Of a DNA stretch of 64,000 nucleotides, positions 33,193 to 43,879 are shown piece after piece; positions within the stretch are counted from its first letter, which is position 1; each line of letters opens with the position of its first letter. The notes below the pieces were generated by a model. The model was not told the origin of the DNA and did no database searches. It saw only the letters and a program-made list of their open reading frames with translations. The translations under genes and the position numbers were made by a program. The DNA comes from Aristolochia californica (lineage: Eukaryota > Streptophyta > Magnoliopsida > Piperales > Aristolochiaceae), in contig JARWKL010000010.1 of the NCBI GenBank assembly GCA_029961685.1, forward strand, positions 6,524,931 to 6,588,930. The letters run 5' to 3'.

Positions 33193-33850
33193 GTGGCTTG
33201 TAAATATCCTTGATAGCCATCTTGGACAACAAAGAAAAAAGGTGGGTAGAAGGAAGAGGTTTAGTGAACATGTCGGCTAACTGGTACTGAGAACGAATAG
33301 GAAGTAACTTGAGGACGCCCGAAGTAACACGTTCACGAACAAAATGACAATCGATCTCAATATGTTTTGTACGCTCATGAAATGTGGGGTTTGAAGCAAT
33401 ATGTATCGCAGCTTGATTGTCGCAATAGAGCAATGTAGGAGATGCAACCTTGACTTGAAAATCTTGAAGAAGTTGCTGCAACCAAATGATTTCACTGGCA
33501 GTAGAAGAGAGAGCGCGATATTCAGCTTCGGCGGAGGAGCGAGAGATGGTGGTCTGCTTTTTGGCCTTCCAAGAGACCAAAGAATCACCAATGAAGATGC
33601 AAAAGCCTATAGTAGAGCGGGGAGAATCGAGGCATGATCCCCAATCAGCATCAGAGTAAACGCGTACCTACAAGGAAGAAGTAGAAGAAAACAACAAACC
33701 TTGACCAGGACTGGTCTTGAGATAACAAAGCAGGTGATGTACTGCCTGGAGATGAGGAAGGCGGGGTTTAGCCACAAATTGAGTGAGCTTGTGAACGGCA
33801 AAAGTAATGTCGGGACGGGATAAGGTGAGGTAAAGAAGTTTCCCAACAAG
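33188..33850 (-). pseudogene. Copia RNase H
   Basis: It is readable as LVGKLLYLTLSRPDITFAVH, then after a stop (STSSL-stop-VRVYSDADWGS) as SWKAKKQTTISRSSAEAEYR, LLYCDNQAAIHIASNP and HIEIDCHFVRE. These carry the RNase H Asp, Glu and Asp residues in DADW, AEAEY and CDNQAA. It ends at the polypurine tract. Confidence 0.9.
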
Positions 33851-34699
33851 TCACCGATAGTGGGTGATATCAGGAAGCAGGTCACCATCACTGGCAGTTA
33901 AATGAAGTTTGGGATCCATGGGAACATTAGTAGGTTTACAAGCTAGGTAACCTGAGTCTTCAAGTAATTGTAAGGTGTAATGACGTTGAGAAAGCACAAT
34001 ACCGGTTTTGGACTGAGCAATTTCAAGGCCAAGGAAGTGCTTAAGACAACCGAGGTCATTGAGCTTGAACTGAGTATGCAGAAATTGTTTGAGTTCAACA
34101 ATAGCACGAGATGAAGGGCCAGTAAGGATGATATCATCCACATAAACCAATAGTGCAACAAAGGAGGAACCATGACCTTTGGTGAAAAGAGAGTAATTAG
34201 ATTTCGATTGGAGAAAGCCAAAATTGATTAAAACATGAGAAAATTTGGAATACCATTGCCGCGAAGCTTGTTTGAGACCATAGAGGGACTTGTGAACCTT
34301 GCAAACGAGCCGGCTGTGGGATGAAGAGGACTCCCCCTGTCGAAGATAGCCAAGAGGAAGATCCATGTAGATTTCTTCAAAACGATCACCGTTTAAGAAA
34401 GCATTGTTGACATCAAGCTGGGCTAGATGCCAATTATGAGAGGCGGCAAGGGCAAGAAGAACCTTCACAGTGACCAATTTGGCCACAGTAGAAAAGGTGT
34501 CAACAAAATCTAAACCTTCTTATTGGGTGTAGCCTTTGGCTACCAAACGAGCCTTATATCGCTCAAGAGAACCATCGAATTTATGCTTGATTTTATAGAC
34601 CCATTTGCAACCAATGGAATGTTTATTAGGAGGTAGAGAAGTGACGGTCCAGGTGTTATTGGTTTCCAGAGCGTGCAATTCGTCCCGCATAGCTAACCT
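33851..34699 (-). pseudogene. Copia reverse transcriptase
   Basis: After the stop at 34700 the frame reads [16 protein letters not shown] and [24 protein letters not shown] stop follows in YTQ-stop-EGLDF, then an open 211-codon part (34486-33851) with QLDVNNAFLNG and the catalytic LLVYVDDIILTG, intact. It ends at TGA in HYR-stop-LVGKLLYLT. The catalytic aspartates are preserved, so inactivation is only by nonsense changes. Confidence 0.9.
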
Positions 34700-36535
34700 T
34701 CATTTAGGGCACTTTACCGTTTGGTGATAGTATTGAGGTTCAAGTTTAGTAGAGACATTGAGTGCAAACTGTCTGTGCGAATCAGAAAGGGAATGATAAG
34801 AGATGTAGTTAGAGATCGGATAAGGGGTGGAGGGGAAAACAGACAGAGAAGAACCAGCAAGCAAATTGCAGTGATAATCCTGCAAGTAAGAAGGTGGATG
34901 GATCGTCCTAGTAGATTTGCGAAGAGAAGTGCCAGTAGATGTAGAAGGAACAAGCACTGGAAGAGGATTAGTTGGAATATCAGCAACAGGAGCATCAGAA
35001 TTAGCTGGTGAATCATGAATGGAGGAAGAAGCAAGGTCTGGGAGAGAAGGAGTTTGTAGAAAGGAGTGGGGCAGAACCAAATCAGGAAAGGGATCAGGAA
35101 CTGTATTTGAACTGGTGATGGTATGAAAAGGGAAAACTTCCTCATGGAACGTTGCATCTCTAGAAATAAAAACATGTTTGGTCTCCACATCATAGAATTT
35201 ATAGCCTTTTACACCAGCGGGATAACCAAGAAACACACAAACGCGAGCACGAGGGTGGAACTTAGTGCAATGAGCAGCTAAGGTGGAAACAAAAGCTAAA
35301 CAACCAAAGACTCTAAGAGAAGGATAATTAGGAACCGTGTTGTAGAGCAAATGAAAAGGTGTGTTGTGTCGCAAGAGAGGAGATGGGGTTCTATTAATCA
35401 AGAAAACCGTAGTAAGAATGCATTCTGTCCAAAAAGAGACGAAAATACGAGATTGGAAGAACAGTGAGCGAGCCACATTCAAGAGGTGCTGATGTTTTCT
35501 TTCAACAACTGAGTTTTGCTGAGGTCGTTCAACACAGGAAAACTGGTGTAAGACTCCTTGATCTTGAAAAAACTCAACAAAAGATAATTCAGGAGCATTA
35601 TCAGATCGGAAAACTTTGATTTTAGCATTAAACTGAGTAAAAACCATATGAAAAAAACGCGCTATCACAGAGATAGCATCAGATTTAGTTTTTAACAGAA
35701 AGATCCAGGTAAATCGAGTGCAATCATCAACAAGAGTTAAGAAGAAATGATGGCCAGTATGAGAAACAGTCTGATAGGGTCCCCAAATATCACAGTGCAC
35801 AAGATCAAAAGGAAATTGAGAAAAGTTATTGTGAGATTCAAAAGATAGTCGACGTTGTTTAGCAAGAGGACAAATATAACAAGGATCTGATTTTCGTAAT
35901 TTAGTTACATCGCAATTCAACTGATCCTTCAAAAAATCAAGTCGCTGGAAAGAAATATGTCCTAGCCTATTATGCCAAACATGGGCTGAAACAGTGTTAA
36001 CAAAAACAGGAGAAATATAATTCAAGCTTCGAGCACTGAGGACATAATGATCTTGAACTCTGTCACCCTTGCCAATCGTCCTCTGGGTGGATAGGTCCTG
36101 GATAACAAAACAATTAGGAAGAAAACTTACTGTAAGGCCAGAGTCAGTAACTAAAGCACTAACAAAGATCAAGTTGAATTTGAATTGAGGAACAAATAGT
36201 ACGTTTTTAAGTACAAGGTGAGAATGCAATTGAATATCACCAGCAAGATGGACTAAAAGTTGAGTGTTATTGGGTAAAGTAACTGTAGTGTGAGGGATAA
36301 CATGCAAAGAAACAAAAACAGGAGCGTGAGAGCAAATATGTCGAGTAGCTCCTGAGTCGATAATCCTTGATTGAGGTGAAGAAATTAAAGGATTTAAGGA
36401 GACAGAAAAACAAATACCTGCCACGCAGTGTGATGTAGAAGATTCCGGAGCAGTGGTGACTTGTGCGGAGCTACTCAGGTGTGTAGAAAGCATGGACACG
36501 AGCTGCTGAAAATGAGCGGAGTCAAGATTCTGCAC
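34700..36535 (-). pseudogene. Copia protease and integrase, longest open part of pol (611 codons)
   Basis: The aspartic protease site is IIDSGATRHIC (residues about 59-69). The GAG-pre-integrase zinc motif has WHNRLGHIS and CYICPLAKQ. The integrase core follows, with catalytic Asp in FDLVHCDIWGP, Asp in FRSDNAPE and Glu in VVERKHQHLL, all present. The C-terminal integrase motif is RVFGCLAFV...GYPAGVKGYKFYD. A long Pro/Ser-rich linker leads toward reverse transcriptase. The frame ends at TGA (NQ-type decay [18 protein letters not shown]), a likely CGA-to-TGA change. This is the best preserved coding stretch of any mobile element in the window. Confidence 0.92.
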
Positions 36536-37618
36536 AAGACTCCCAATAGAACTAGAACCTGGGCCATCAGCAGCAATGGAAACCTGATGACCAACAGCAT
36601 GAGAATGTTGCGTGGGTGTGGAGGTGGGTCCAGTCAGATAGCCATGGATCTTGAAGCAACGAGCAATAGTATAGCCAATGGTCTTGCAATGAGTACAATA
36701 ATACTTATCCTTGTGCGGATTCCGGGGAGCATGAGAATTCTGATTCCGAGAAGCATTGGGATGCGGATTCCGGGGAACATTGTAATTTGGTTAAAATTTC
36801 TGAGAGGTATGGGGGCCAGGTTTATGAACATCGGGCTGCCCGGATTTAAACGCGAATGCCATTGTGTCGGTGGGGGTATGCGAACTCGAGGCTTGAGGGA
36901 TCCTCCGTTGTTGTTCCTCTTGGACAACCATAGAAAAAACATGATTAAGAGGAGGCATCGGATCCATGAGGAGCAGCTGACCACAAACATGGGAGAAAGA
37001 GTCATCAAGGCCCATCAAGAAGGACATGACATACTCCATGTTGTGGTAATCAATAAGATCCTTAACTCCGCCACAACATTTTCCACAAGAGCAATGAGGA
37101 CGGTAATTGTTCAGTTCTTCCCAAAGGGTCGTCAGCTTCGTGAAATAAGTGTTAACATAATCCTTGTCTTGGCGCAAGTTCATCAATTCCCGTTTAAGTT
37201 GAAAAATGCACGGACCATTGCGCTGTTGATAACAATTCCGAAGAGCGAGCCAAATTTCGCGGGCAGAAGCAGCAAACATAACACTCGCAGAGATTTCCTT
37301 GGAAACCGAATTTAAAATCCAAGAGATGACAATATTGTTATTCCGGGTCTAGGAGTTCAACAAAGGAGGATCAGCACTCTGAGGTATAGGTATAGAACCA
37401 TCGATAAAACCCACTTTATTCTTCACAGTTAAGGCGAGGGACATTGCACGGCTCCAACTGGTGTAATTTTCACCAGTAAGTAGTTGTGAGACAAGAACTT
37501 GCCCGGGGTTGTCCGAATGGTGAAGATAGTATGGGTGCGAAGGTTCGTCAAAAGTGGAACGAGTCAAACTGGTACGAAGACCAGAATCGGAAATGCCCAT
37601 CGATGAATAAGTCTCCAT
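36536..37618 (-). pseudogene. Copia Gag, two in-frame stops
   Basis: From ATG at 37618 the protein reads METYSSMGISDSG..., then LLTGENYTSWSRAMSLALTV (the Gag N-terminal domain with the NY..W motif). After a stop near 37350 follow EIWLALRNCYQQRNGPCIFQ and MGLDDSFSHVCGQLLLMDP. After a second stop (36791) a zinc knuckle with YYCTHCKTIGYTIARCFKIH is readable. Gag would form the virus-like particle and bind the RNA. The domain order and spacing match the plant Retrofit/Ale-like Gag form; without the stops gag and pol would be one frame. Confidence 0.88.
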
Positions 37619-38148
37619 GGAGCCCCCAAGAAGGTACTAATGAAAGTCTGGGATGTAACCTAAGAATGCAACAGAAAAAAAATTTGAACAACAAATGGAC
37701 CACAGCACACCGTTCGGCCAGCCACAAAACAAGAAGGAAACTTAACCTTCACGGCCAAATCCAGAGGCAAATTAGGTCACGGCAATGGCGCCAGAGCACC
37801 ACGACCGAAATAGGGGCAAATCAGCCCTCACGGCAACGACGCCAGAGCACCACGACCAAAACAGCCATTCTTCACAGCAGAGACGCTATCTCGCCGAGAA
37901 AGAAAACCACGCAGGAGCTTAACTTCTGTCGAAAAAAAAAAATTTTAGGAGGAAGATGAAATCTAACCTCTGTGTCGGAAGATCAGCTGAAATGGAGAGC
38001 TGAAATCAGGTCGCCGATGACCGTCGCCGAAATGGGTCACCGAAATGGATGAAACGAGTCACTGAAAATAGGTTGCCGAAAGGTATGTCACCGAAATCGC
38101 CGAGAGAAGGGTCGCTGGCTGAAAATACTCAGAGGATGAGGATCATCC

Positions 38149-38160
38149 GCTCTGATACCA
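38149..38160 (-). other. Primer binding site of the copia element
   Basis: TGGTATCAGAGC on the minus strand directly abuts the 5' LTR end. Confidence 0.92.
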
Positions 38161-38366
38161 TATTGGAATTCTGGATCGAAAAGAGCCGTTGCTCTATTCG
38201 TCGGGTTGGCAACGGTCGAGGAGACGAAGACGCTGATTCGTGATAAATTGTTTTATTGAAAAACACTGTTAAGCATGACAGGTAGATTTATACAGTAAAA
38301 TGTAAAAAGGGCAAAATGGTAAAATACAAAAAATAAATAATGAATATATTAAATTACATTCTAATA
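38161..38366 (-). repeat. 5' LTR of the copia element (206 bp)
   Basis: In sense it begins TATTAGAATG and ends TTCCAATA, so the termini are TA...TA instead of the usual TG...CA; the same holds for the 3' LTR. Confidence 0.9.
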
Positions 38367-38721
38367 TCTTTCGCTCTTGTTCGAAGAGAAAAGTGAGAAG
38401 ACGCAACTTTTACGCTGAAATAAATCAGCCATTTTTCCCAAGGTCCAACCCCAAATTAATCCGTGCCAAAATTAGTTGAGCCGAGCCGAGCCGATACATC
38501 GAGCCAAGCCAAAACTAATTGAGTCGAGCCATAATATCGAGCCAAGCCAAAACTAATTGAGCCGACCATATTACAGAGCCGAGCCAAAACCAGTTGAGCC
38601 CAGCCATAATACTGAGCCGAGCCATACCAGTTTGTCATCGCTCCCAGCAGTCTAGCTAGGGCCATCTAGCGGATTATCGTGTTCGATTCAGTAGAACCTA
38701 AGTACAGGAAATGTGAAATTG
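38367..38721. other. Spacer between copia elements with 38-bp degenerate repeats
   Basis: Units starting GAGCCGAGCC or GAGTCGAGCC occur at about 38478, 38521, 38559 and 38596. The composition resembles the GGCTCG-rich end of the hAT element at 32380-32520. Confidence 0.6.
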
Positions 38722-39675
38722 ATGGCTTTTGAAAATTTTATACAGCCAGCCATTCCATGCTTCGATGGTCACTATGACCATTGGAGAATGCTCATGGAAA
38801 AATTTTTGAGGTCCAAAGAATATTGGACGGTTGTTTTTTCTTGAGTAGCAGAACCAGCAGTGGGAGTTGTGCTTACAGATGCACAAAAGACAGGGCTTGA
38901 AGGGCTGAAGCTAAAGGATCTTAAAGCAAAGAATTATCTATTTTAAGCTATTGATTACTCAATTTTGGAAACCATTCTTTGCAAAGACACAGCCAAGCAT
39001 ATTTGGGATCCTATGAAGAAGAAGTACCAGGGTACAACAAGGGCTAAGAGGCAACAACTTCAAGCACTTCTTTTGGAGTTTGAAATACTTCGAATGAAGT
39101 CAGGAGAATCAGTTACAAATTATTTTTCAAGGACGATGGCAATCGTTAACAAGATGCAAATCCATGGTGACAAGGCAGAGGATGTTCTCATTGTTGAGAA
39201 GATTCTTTGATCCTTGATAGAAAAATTTAATTTTGTTGTTTGTGCTATAGAAGAAGCTAATGATGTTGATTTATTGTCAATTGATGAATTACAAGGTTCT
39301 TTGTTGGTTCATGAGCTAAAACTTAACTAGCAAGACAAAGAAGAACAAGCATTGAATGCTTTATTAGAAAATCACTCTACATCCAGTAGAGCTGATAGAG
39401 GACGAGGATGCGGAAGAGGTCGAGGTAGAGGAGGCAGAAACAACAATGATCGTGGGACCCAACAAAAAAATCATCATCCCCGAGATAATCAATTTCAAGG
39501 GAGAGGCAGAGGACGTGGAGGCCACCACTCAACAACTTATAGATCAAAGTCAGCAGACAAGTCCAATATGAATGTTTCAAATGTCATAGGTATGGCCATT
39601 ATAAATCAGAATGTCATAGGTATGTCTCTTTTGATGGTGTGTCATGTGAAGGAGGAAACTCAACAAAACATGTAG
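38722..39675 (+). pseudogene. Copia Gag (second element)
   Basis: It starts MAFENFIQPAIPCFDGHYDH (ATG at 38722), a typical copia Gag start. It continues through IWDPMKKKYQGTTRAKRQQL, FEILRMKSGESVTNYFSRTM and a Gly/Arg-rich region with GRGRGRGG (39400-39530) where a zinc knuckle is expected. At least four stops interrupt it (near 38845, 38944, 39208 and 39328). The zinc knuckle itself is disturbed: YRSKSADKSN is followed by NVIGMAII twice, a small local duplication. Confidence 0.87.
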
Positions 39676-41208
39676 TATTTAGACATTGGCTGCAACAACC
39701 ACATGCGTGGAGAGAAGGAGGCATTTTCTGACTTGGATGAATCCTTTCGCAGCTCTGTTAAGTTTGGTGACAACTCCACAATTTCTGTTATGGGAAAAAG
39801 AAAGGTAACAATCCAAACCAAAAGAAATTCCACCCACACTATCGCTAATGTTCTTTTTGTGCTAGATTTAAAGGCCAACTTGCTTAGTGTGGGTCAGTTA
39901 CAAATTATTATCAAAGATGAAGTATGTCAGATTCAAGATGCAAAGTTGGGCTTAATTGCTCAAGTTAACATGATGGCGAATCATATGTTCCCACTTTATC
40001 TCCACAACACAGCTCATTCATGCTTCACAGCAAAATTAATAGATGAGGCATGGCTATGGCACTTTCGCTATGGGCATCTGAATTTTGGCGGATTGAAAAC
40101 ACGACAACAAAAGAACATGGTGATGGGGCTTCCTAAAATTACATTATCTTCTCAAGTTTGTGAAGAATGTGTTGTTAGCAAATAACATCGTAATCGATTT
40201 CCACAGGAAAATCTTGGAGAGCGAAGAAAGCATTGGAGCTTGTTCATTCTAACATTTGTGGGCCAATAACACCACATTCTAATGGAGGTAAAATCTATAT
40301 TATTACTTTCATTGATGATTATAGTCGTAAGACATGGGTTTATTTTTTGCAAGAAAAATCTGAAGCGTTTGTAGCTTTTAAAAGCTATAAAGCTCTTGTT
40401 GAGAAAGAAGTTGGCAACCCGATAAAAGTTCTTCGCATGGATCACGGTGGAGAATATAACTCACATGAATTTGCAATTTTTTGTGAGAACCATGGAATTA
40501 GGAGACAACTTACAACTACTTATACACCCCAACAGAATGGTGTATGCGAGAGGAAGAATCGTACTATTATGAATATGGTGCGAAACCTTTTGACTACAAG
40601 TGGTGTTTCAAAACGTTTCTGGCCTGAAGCAGTTAATTGGAGCATCCATATATTAAACAGAAGTCTCACACTTGTTGTTCAAAATATGACACCAGAGGAA
40701 GCATGGAGCGGAAGGAAGCCTACTGTAGATTATTTCCGGATTTTTGGGTGTATTGCCTATGCCCATATTTCAGATGAGAAGAGGAGGAAGCTAGATAACA
40801 AAGGAGAAAAGGGCATTTTTCTTGGTGTTAGTGATAAGTCATAAGCATATAAACTATACAATCCTAGCACCATGAAAATTGTCATAAGCCGTGATGTGGT
40901 ATTTGATGAAAAAGACACCTGGTCATGGAATCAAAATGGTGTTAAAGAAAGTATTCCAACAGATTTTGAAGATGATGAAAAAGAGCAGTAGCCTATGGAA
41001 AATGAGCAAGAAGAGGATGTCACTCAAAATGTTCCAACCGATCAAAGCCCACTTGCAGCTGAATCACGACGGCCTCATCGTGTTCGAAGAAGACCATCAT
41101 GGATGACTGATTGTAAAGTAACTGGAGTTGACCAAGCTGATGACTCACTTACACATTTTTCTCTGTTTTTAGATTGCGATCCTACCATTTTTGAAGTGGT
41201 TGTCAAAG
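39676..41208 (+). pseudogene. Copia protease and integrase with altered active sites
   Basis: The protease site reads YLDIGCNNHMRG; the catalytic triad D-S/T-G is D-I-G. GAG-pre-integrase has LWHFRYGHLNFGGL and CEECVVSK. In the integrase core the first catalytic Asp is replaced by Asn (LVHSNICGPIT), while RMDHGGEYNS and VCERKNRTIM keep the second Asp and the Glu. The C-terminal motif RIFGCIAYAH...KGIFLGVSDKS is followed by a stop. The frame then runs through RRPHRVRRRPSWMTD to LDCDPTIFEVVVK, where the solo LTR interrupts it. Confidence 0.88.
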
Positions 41209-41693
41209 TGTTATGGGCTCTGACCATGGATCGAGTAACCCAACGGAAGGGGAGGTTTTCGGTCAACTCAGGTTCAACACCAGGGTGTTGTGGTCGCCCT
41301 GGTTTGCCTATGTTTTTGAGTTCTGGGTGAATGACGATAGGAGAGAAGGAAGAGAGAGTGGTCTAAAATGGACTGAAGTGGAGGGGATAACCCGGCTCTA
41401 AGGGAGACCGTAACCTATGGCTCTTGGAGGGAGTCCGCAACCTAGGTTCTTCGGAGGAGAACCTTGACCCTGTTTTGTTTCAAATTCAACTTGCTGCATT
41501 TTCTTTTCTTCCATCCTCTTAAGCTACAAACTGAGGACCAATTATAGTTTTACAGAATTGCCATTATGGCTTACATGCTCTATGAGCTGAATTAACTCAA
41601 AACATAAGTCCTAAGTAATTGAGTGATCTTCTCTGAGTCCCCACTCACCCGCGTTGCCTTTGGATGACTCGTTCGGCTATCGAGTCCATAACA
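41209..41693 (+). mobile_element. Solo LTR (485 bp) inserted in the second copia element
   Basis: It starts TGTTATGGGCTC and ends GAGTCCATAACA. It is flanked on both sides by CAAAG (41204-41208 and 41694-41698), a perfect 5-bp target duplication. No internal region or primer site is present, so it arose by recombination between two LTRs. The coding sequence of the host element resumes right after it (ESK-type SKWKKAMDAEI). Orientation is not determined. Confidence 0.92.
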
Positions 41694-41698
41694 CAAAG

Positions 41699-42597
41699 AA
41701 TCAAAATGGAAAAAGGCTATGGATGCTGAAATTACAACCATTGAAAAAAATGATACATGGGAGCTATGTAATCTTCCAAAAGTGCGAAAGACAATTGGCA
41801 TAAAGTGGGTTTACAAGACAAAGCTAAAGGAGAATGGTGAGGTTGACAAGCACACGGCATGCTTGGTAGCTAAGGGCTACAAGCAGGAGTTTGGTATTGA
41901 TTATAAAAAAGTTTTTGCTCCGGTTACAAGGCATGATACAATCAGATTGGTGTTTGCTCCGGTTGCTATGCATGATATAATGCATGTTGTAAGTGTGATT
42001 AACAGGTACATGGAACGTCCTACAGAGATTCATCTCTTGGTTGCAAAGAGAATTTTTCGTTACTTACAAGGTACTAAGGAGTTTGGGTTGTTCTACAAGA
42101 ATGGAGAAAAGTCAAATCTGTTTGGCTTTATAGATAGTGATTATGCAAGAGATTCAGATGATCAAAAAAATACATCTGGGTATGTTTTCATGATGGGGAC
42201 ATGAGTTGTTTCATGGTCATCCAAGAAGCAACCTATTGTCACATTGTCATCCACTGAAGCTGAATTTGTTGCTGCAATAACATGTGTTTATCAAGCTATT
42301 TGGCTAAAGAAAATCCTTAAAGAGCTGCATTTTAAGGAGGATGGACCTACTCAAATTTATTGTGACAACAGTTCAGCAATAAAGCTTTTAAGAAATCCAG
42401 TTTTACATGGTCGAAGCAAACATATAGATGTGAAGTATCATTTCTTGAGGGATCTCACAAATGATGGAGTCATTAATCTTATTTACTGCAGAAGTGAAGA
42501 CCAGATTGCTGATATTCTAACCAAGCCTCTCAAGTTTCATGCATTTCAGAAGCTCAGGAAGCTACTTGGTGTTTGCATTTCAAATGATTCAATTTGA
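41699..42597 (+). pseudogene. Copia reverse transcriptase with core deletion, and RNase H
   Basis: The start reads KWKKAMDAEITTIEKNDTWE, then GIKWVYKTKLKENGEVDKHT and KKVFAPVTRHDTIRLVFAPV. At about 41985 the sequence jumps to SVINRYMERPTEIHLLVAKR, so the palm region with the YVDD motif is deleted. RNase H follows, with DSDYARDSDD, STEAEFVAA and YCDNSSAIKL, broken by one TGA at 42202. It ends at TGA 42595-42597. Confidence 0.9.
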
Positions 42598-42669
42598 GGG
42601 AAAGCGCTTCAAAGTTTGACTCTTATTTAACTGAATGTTTTGTCTAGAACATCAGTTTAAGGGAGGGAT

Positions 42670-42895
42670 TGTTGAGGAAATTAGTTGAGTTGTCCTAGTC
42701 CTTAAGAGTGAGTTATGTTTTAGTTTACTTAGTTAAGTAAGAGTTTGTTTTGCATGTTGGATCGTGCCTATCGTGTCGTGTCTATTTTTAGTTTCTTTCA
42801 GTTATGTATTAAGTCTATTTATATAGACTGTTAGTTTATCAATGAACATCAGAAAATTATATCCTTTGCTTCGTCGTTCAGTATTTCATTTTTAT
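42670..42895 (+). repeat. 3' LTR of the second copia element (right end approximate)
   Basis: The purine tract AAGGGAGGGAT precedes TGTTGAGGAAATTAG. A TATTTATATAGAC box lies near 42815. The right end is not fixed because the 5' LTR is missing. Confidence 0.65.
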
Positions 42896-43154
42896 CATAT
42901 ACACCCCACTAGAGTGGGTGGGAGCATTTCTTTTTGACAATTTTTAACTACGTATATATATATATATATGTTATATGTTATAAATAGATTAATTGTCTCT
43001 TTCTTTGCTTGCATTGGTGGAGAGTAAGAGAGGACGAACATCTCAGGGGGGAAATGGGAAGTGATTTTTTTCTTTTTGGCAATTATGCCCATTTAATTCT
43101 GTTTATTTCATTGAAAATTTTAATAAATGTAGAACTTATAAAGATGGATTGTCG
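42896..43154. other. Short spacer with (TA)n tract
   Basis: TATATA repeats lie at 42953-42970; nothing else is recognised. Confidence 0.5.
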
Positions 43155-43420
43155 ATTTGTGTTGGTGGAATGAAAATAAGTCCTAGCGTCCCAAGTTCCA
43201 ACATAGAGGAAATATGCTTGGATGTTGCCTTGCTAGTAATGATCCCAATTCCCATGTAGTCAATGGTGAATTTAGTGGATCAAGCATCTGCTCTAGTGTA
43301 CTACCCATTTTTAAAAAAAAATTAATAACACAAATAACCAATTTTTCAACTTAATATCACAAATTCTTAACTTTGACTGGTCAACTGCACATGTACACAG
43401 TCAAAGGTGACACGTAGGCT
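43155..43420 (+). repeat. Left copy of a direct repeat that also occurs at 50774-51056
   Basis: It begins ATTTGTGTTGGTGGAAT and includes AAGTCCTAGCGTCCCAAG and GAGGAAATATGCTTGGATG, then runs into a terminal repeat of the 50941 Mutator-like family (GTACTACCCA... to GGTGACACGTAGG). The first 130 bp are over 90 percent identical to the right copy. Confidence 0.85.
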
Positions 43421-43611
43421 TTCACAACTGGTATTTGGCATCAATGTACATTCTCCATCTGGTAGTTGGCATCAACGTCTCGGGCATCCTTGTACGAATT
43501 TTTTCCTTAGCTAAACAGACTAGATTTTCATTTTCTTTGAGTATAATTTCTAGTAAATCTTCTTTTGAAATGTTGCATGTTGATATCTTGGGGGTTACTG
43601 AATTACATTTA
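43421..43611 (+). pseudogene. Third copia element, GAG-pre-integrase and start of integrase
   Basis: In two frames the sequence gives SWHQRLGHPC, LAKQTRFSFSLS and SSKSSFEMLHVDIL, the join between the pre-integrase zinc motif and the integrase core. The two Cys of the zinc motif are lost in a small deletion. The integrase is then cut at 43611 by the Mutator-like element and continues at 48066. Confidence 0.82.
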
Positions 43612-43855
43612 GGAATTTTTACCAAATTACCCATTTTTAAAAACTTATTTCGATAAATGACGTTACTTTGAACTTATTTTGAAAAATACCCAACTTTGAC
43701 CAGTCCACTGTACATGTGTACAGTCAAAGGTGACACGTAAGCTTTGACTGATTACATGTCACAATGTCATCAGCACTGCGTGAGTAGATAGACGACTGCC
43801 ACATCACGATTTTGACCCATCGGTAGCCAAATAAGATACAACGTCATTAAGTGAC
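43612..43855 (+). repeat. Left terminal inverted repeat of Mutator-like element 1
   Basis: It contains AACTTATTTCGATAAATGAC, CCCAACTTTGACCAGTCCAC, TGTACATGTGTACAGTCAAA and GCGTGAGTAGATAGA, all found in reverse at 47818-48065. Confidence 0.9.
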
Positions 43856-43879
43856 AAAAAAAATTGGTATAATTAAAAA

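Larger units (their letters stand above)
32974..38366 (-). mobile_element. Ty1/copia retrotransposon, nearly full length (5.4 kb)
   Basis: Minus-strand order: 5' LTR (38366-38161), primer site TGGTATCAGAGC, gag, protease, integrase, reverse transcriptase, RNase H, polypurine tract, 3' LTR (33180-32974). The gene order with integrase before reverse transcriptase defines copia. The two LTRs differ at about eight positions and one indel in 206 bp, so insertion is relatively recent. Flanks TCGTT and TCTTT are a possible 5-bp target duplication with one mismatch. Confidence 0.93.
38722..42895 (+). mobile_element. Ty1/copia retrotransposon (second), 5' LTR missing
   Basis: The order gag, protease, integrase, partial reverse transcriptase, RNase H, purine tract and 3' LTR is readable on the plus strand. 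No LTR or primer site lies before gag. A 485-bp solo LTR of another family sits between integrase and reverse transcriptase. Many stops are present. Confidence 0.88.

Noticed and set aside
36461..37315. Plus-strand open frame of 284 codons
   Set aside because: It is the antisense shadow of copia gag on the minus strand and has no domain.
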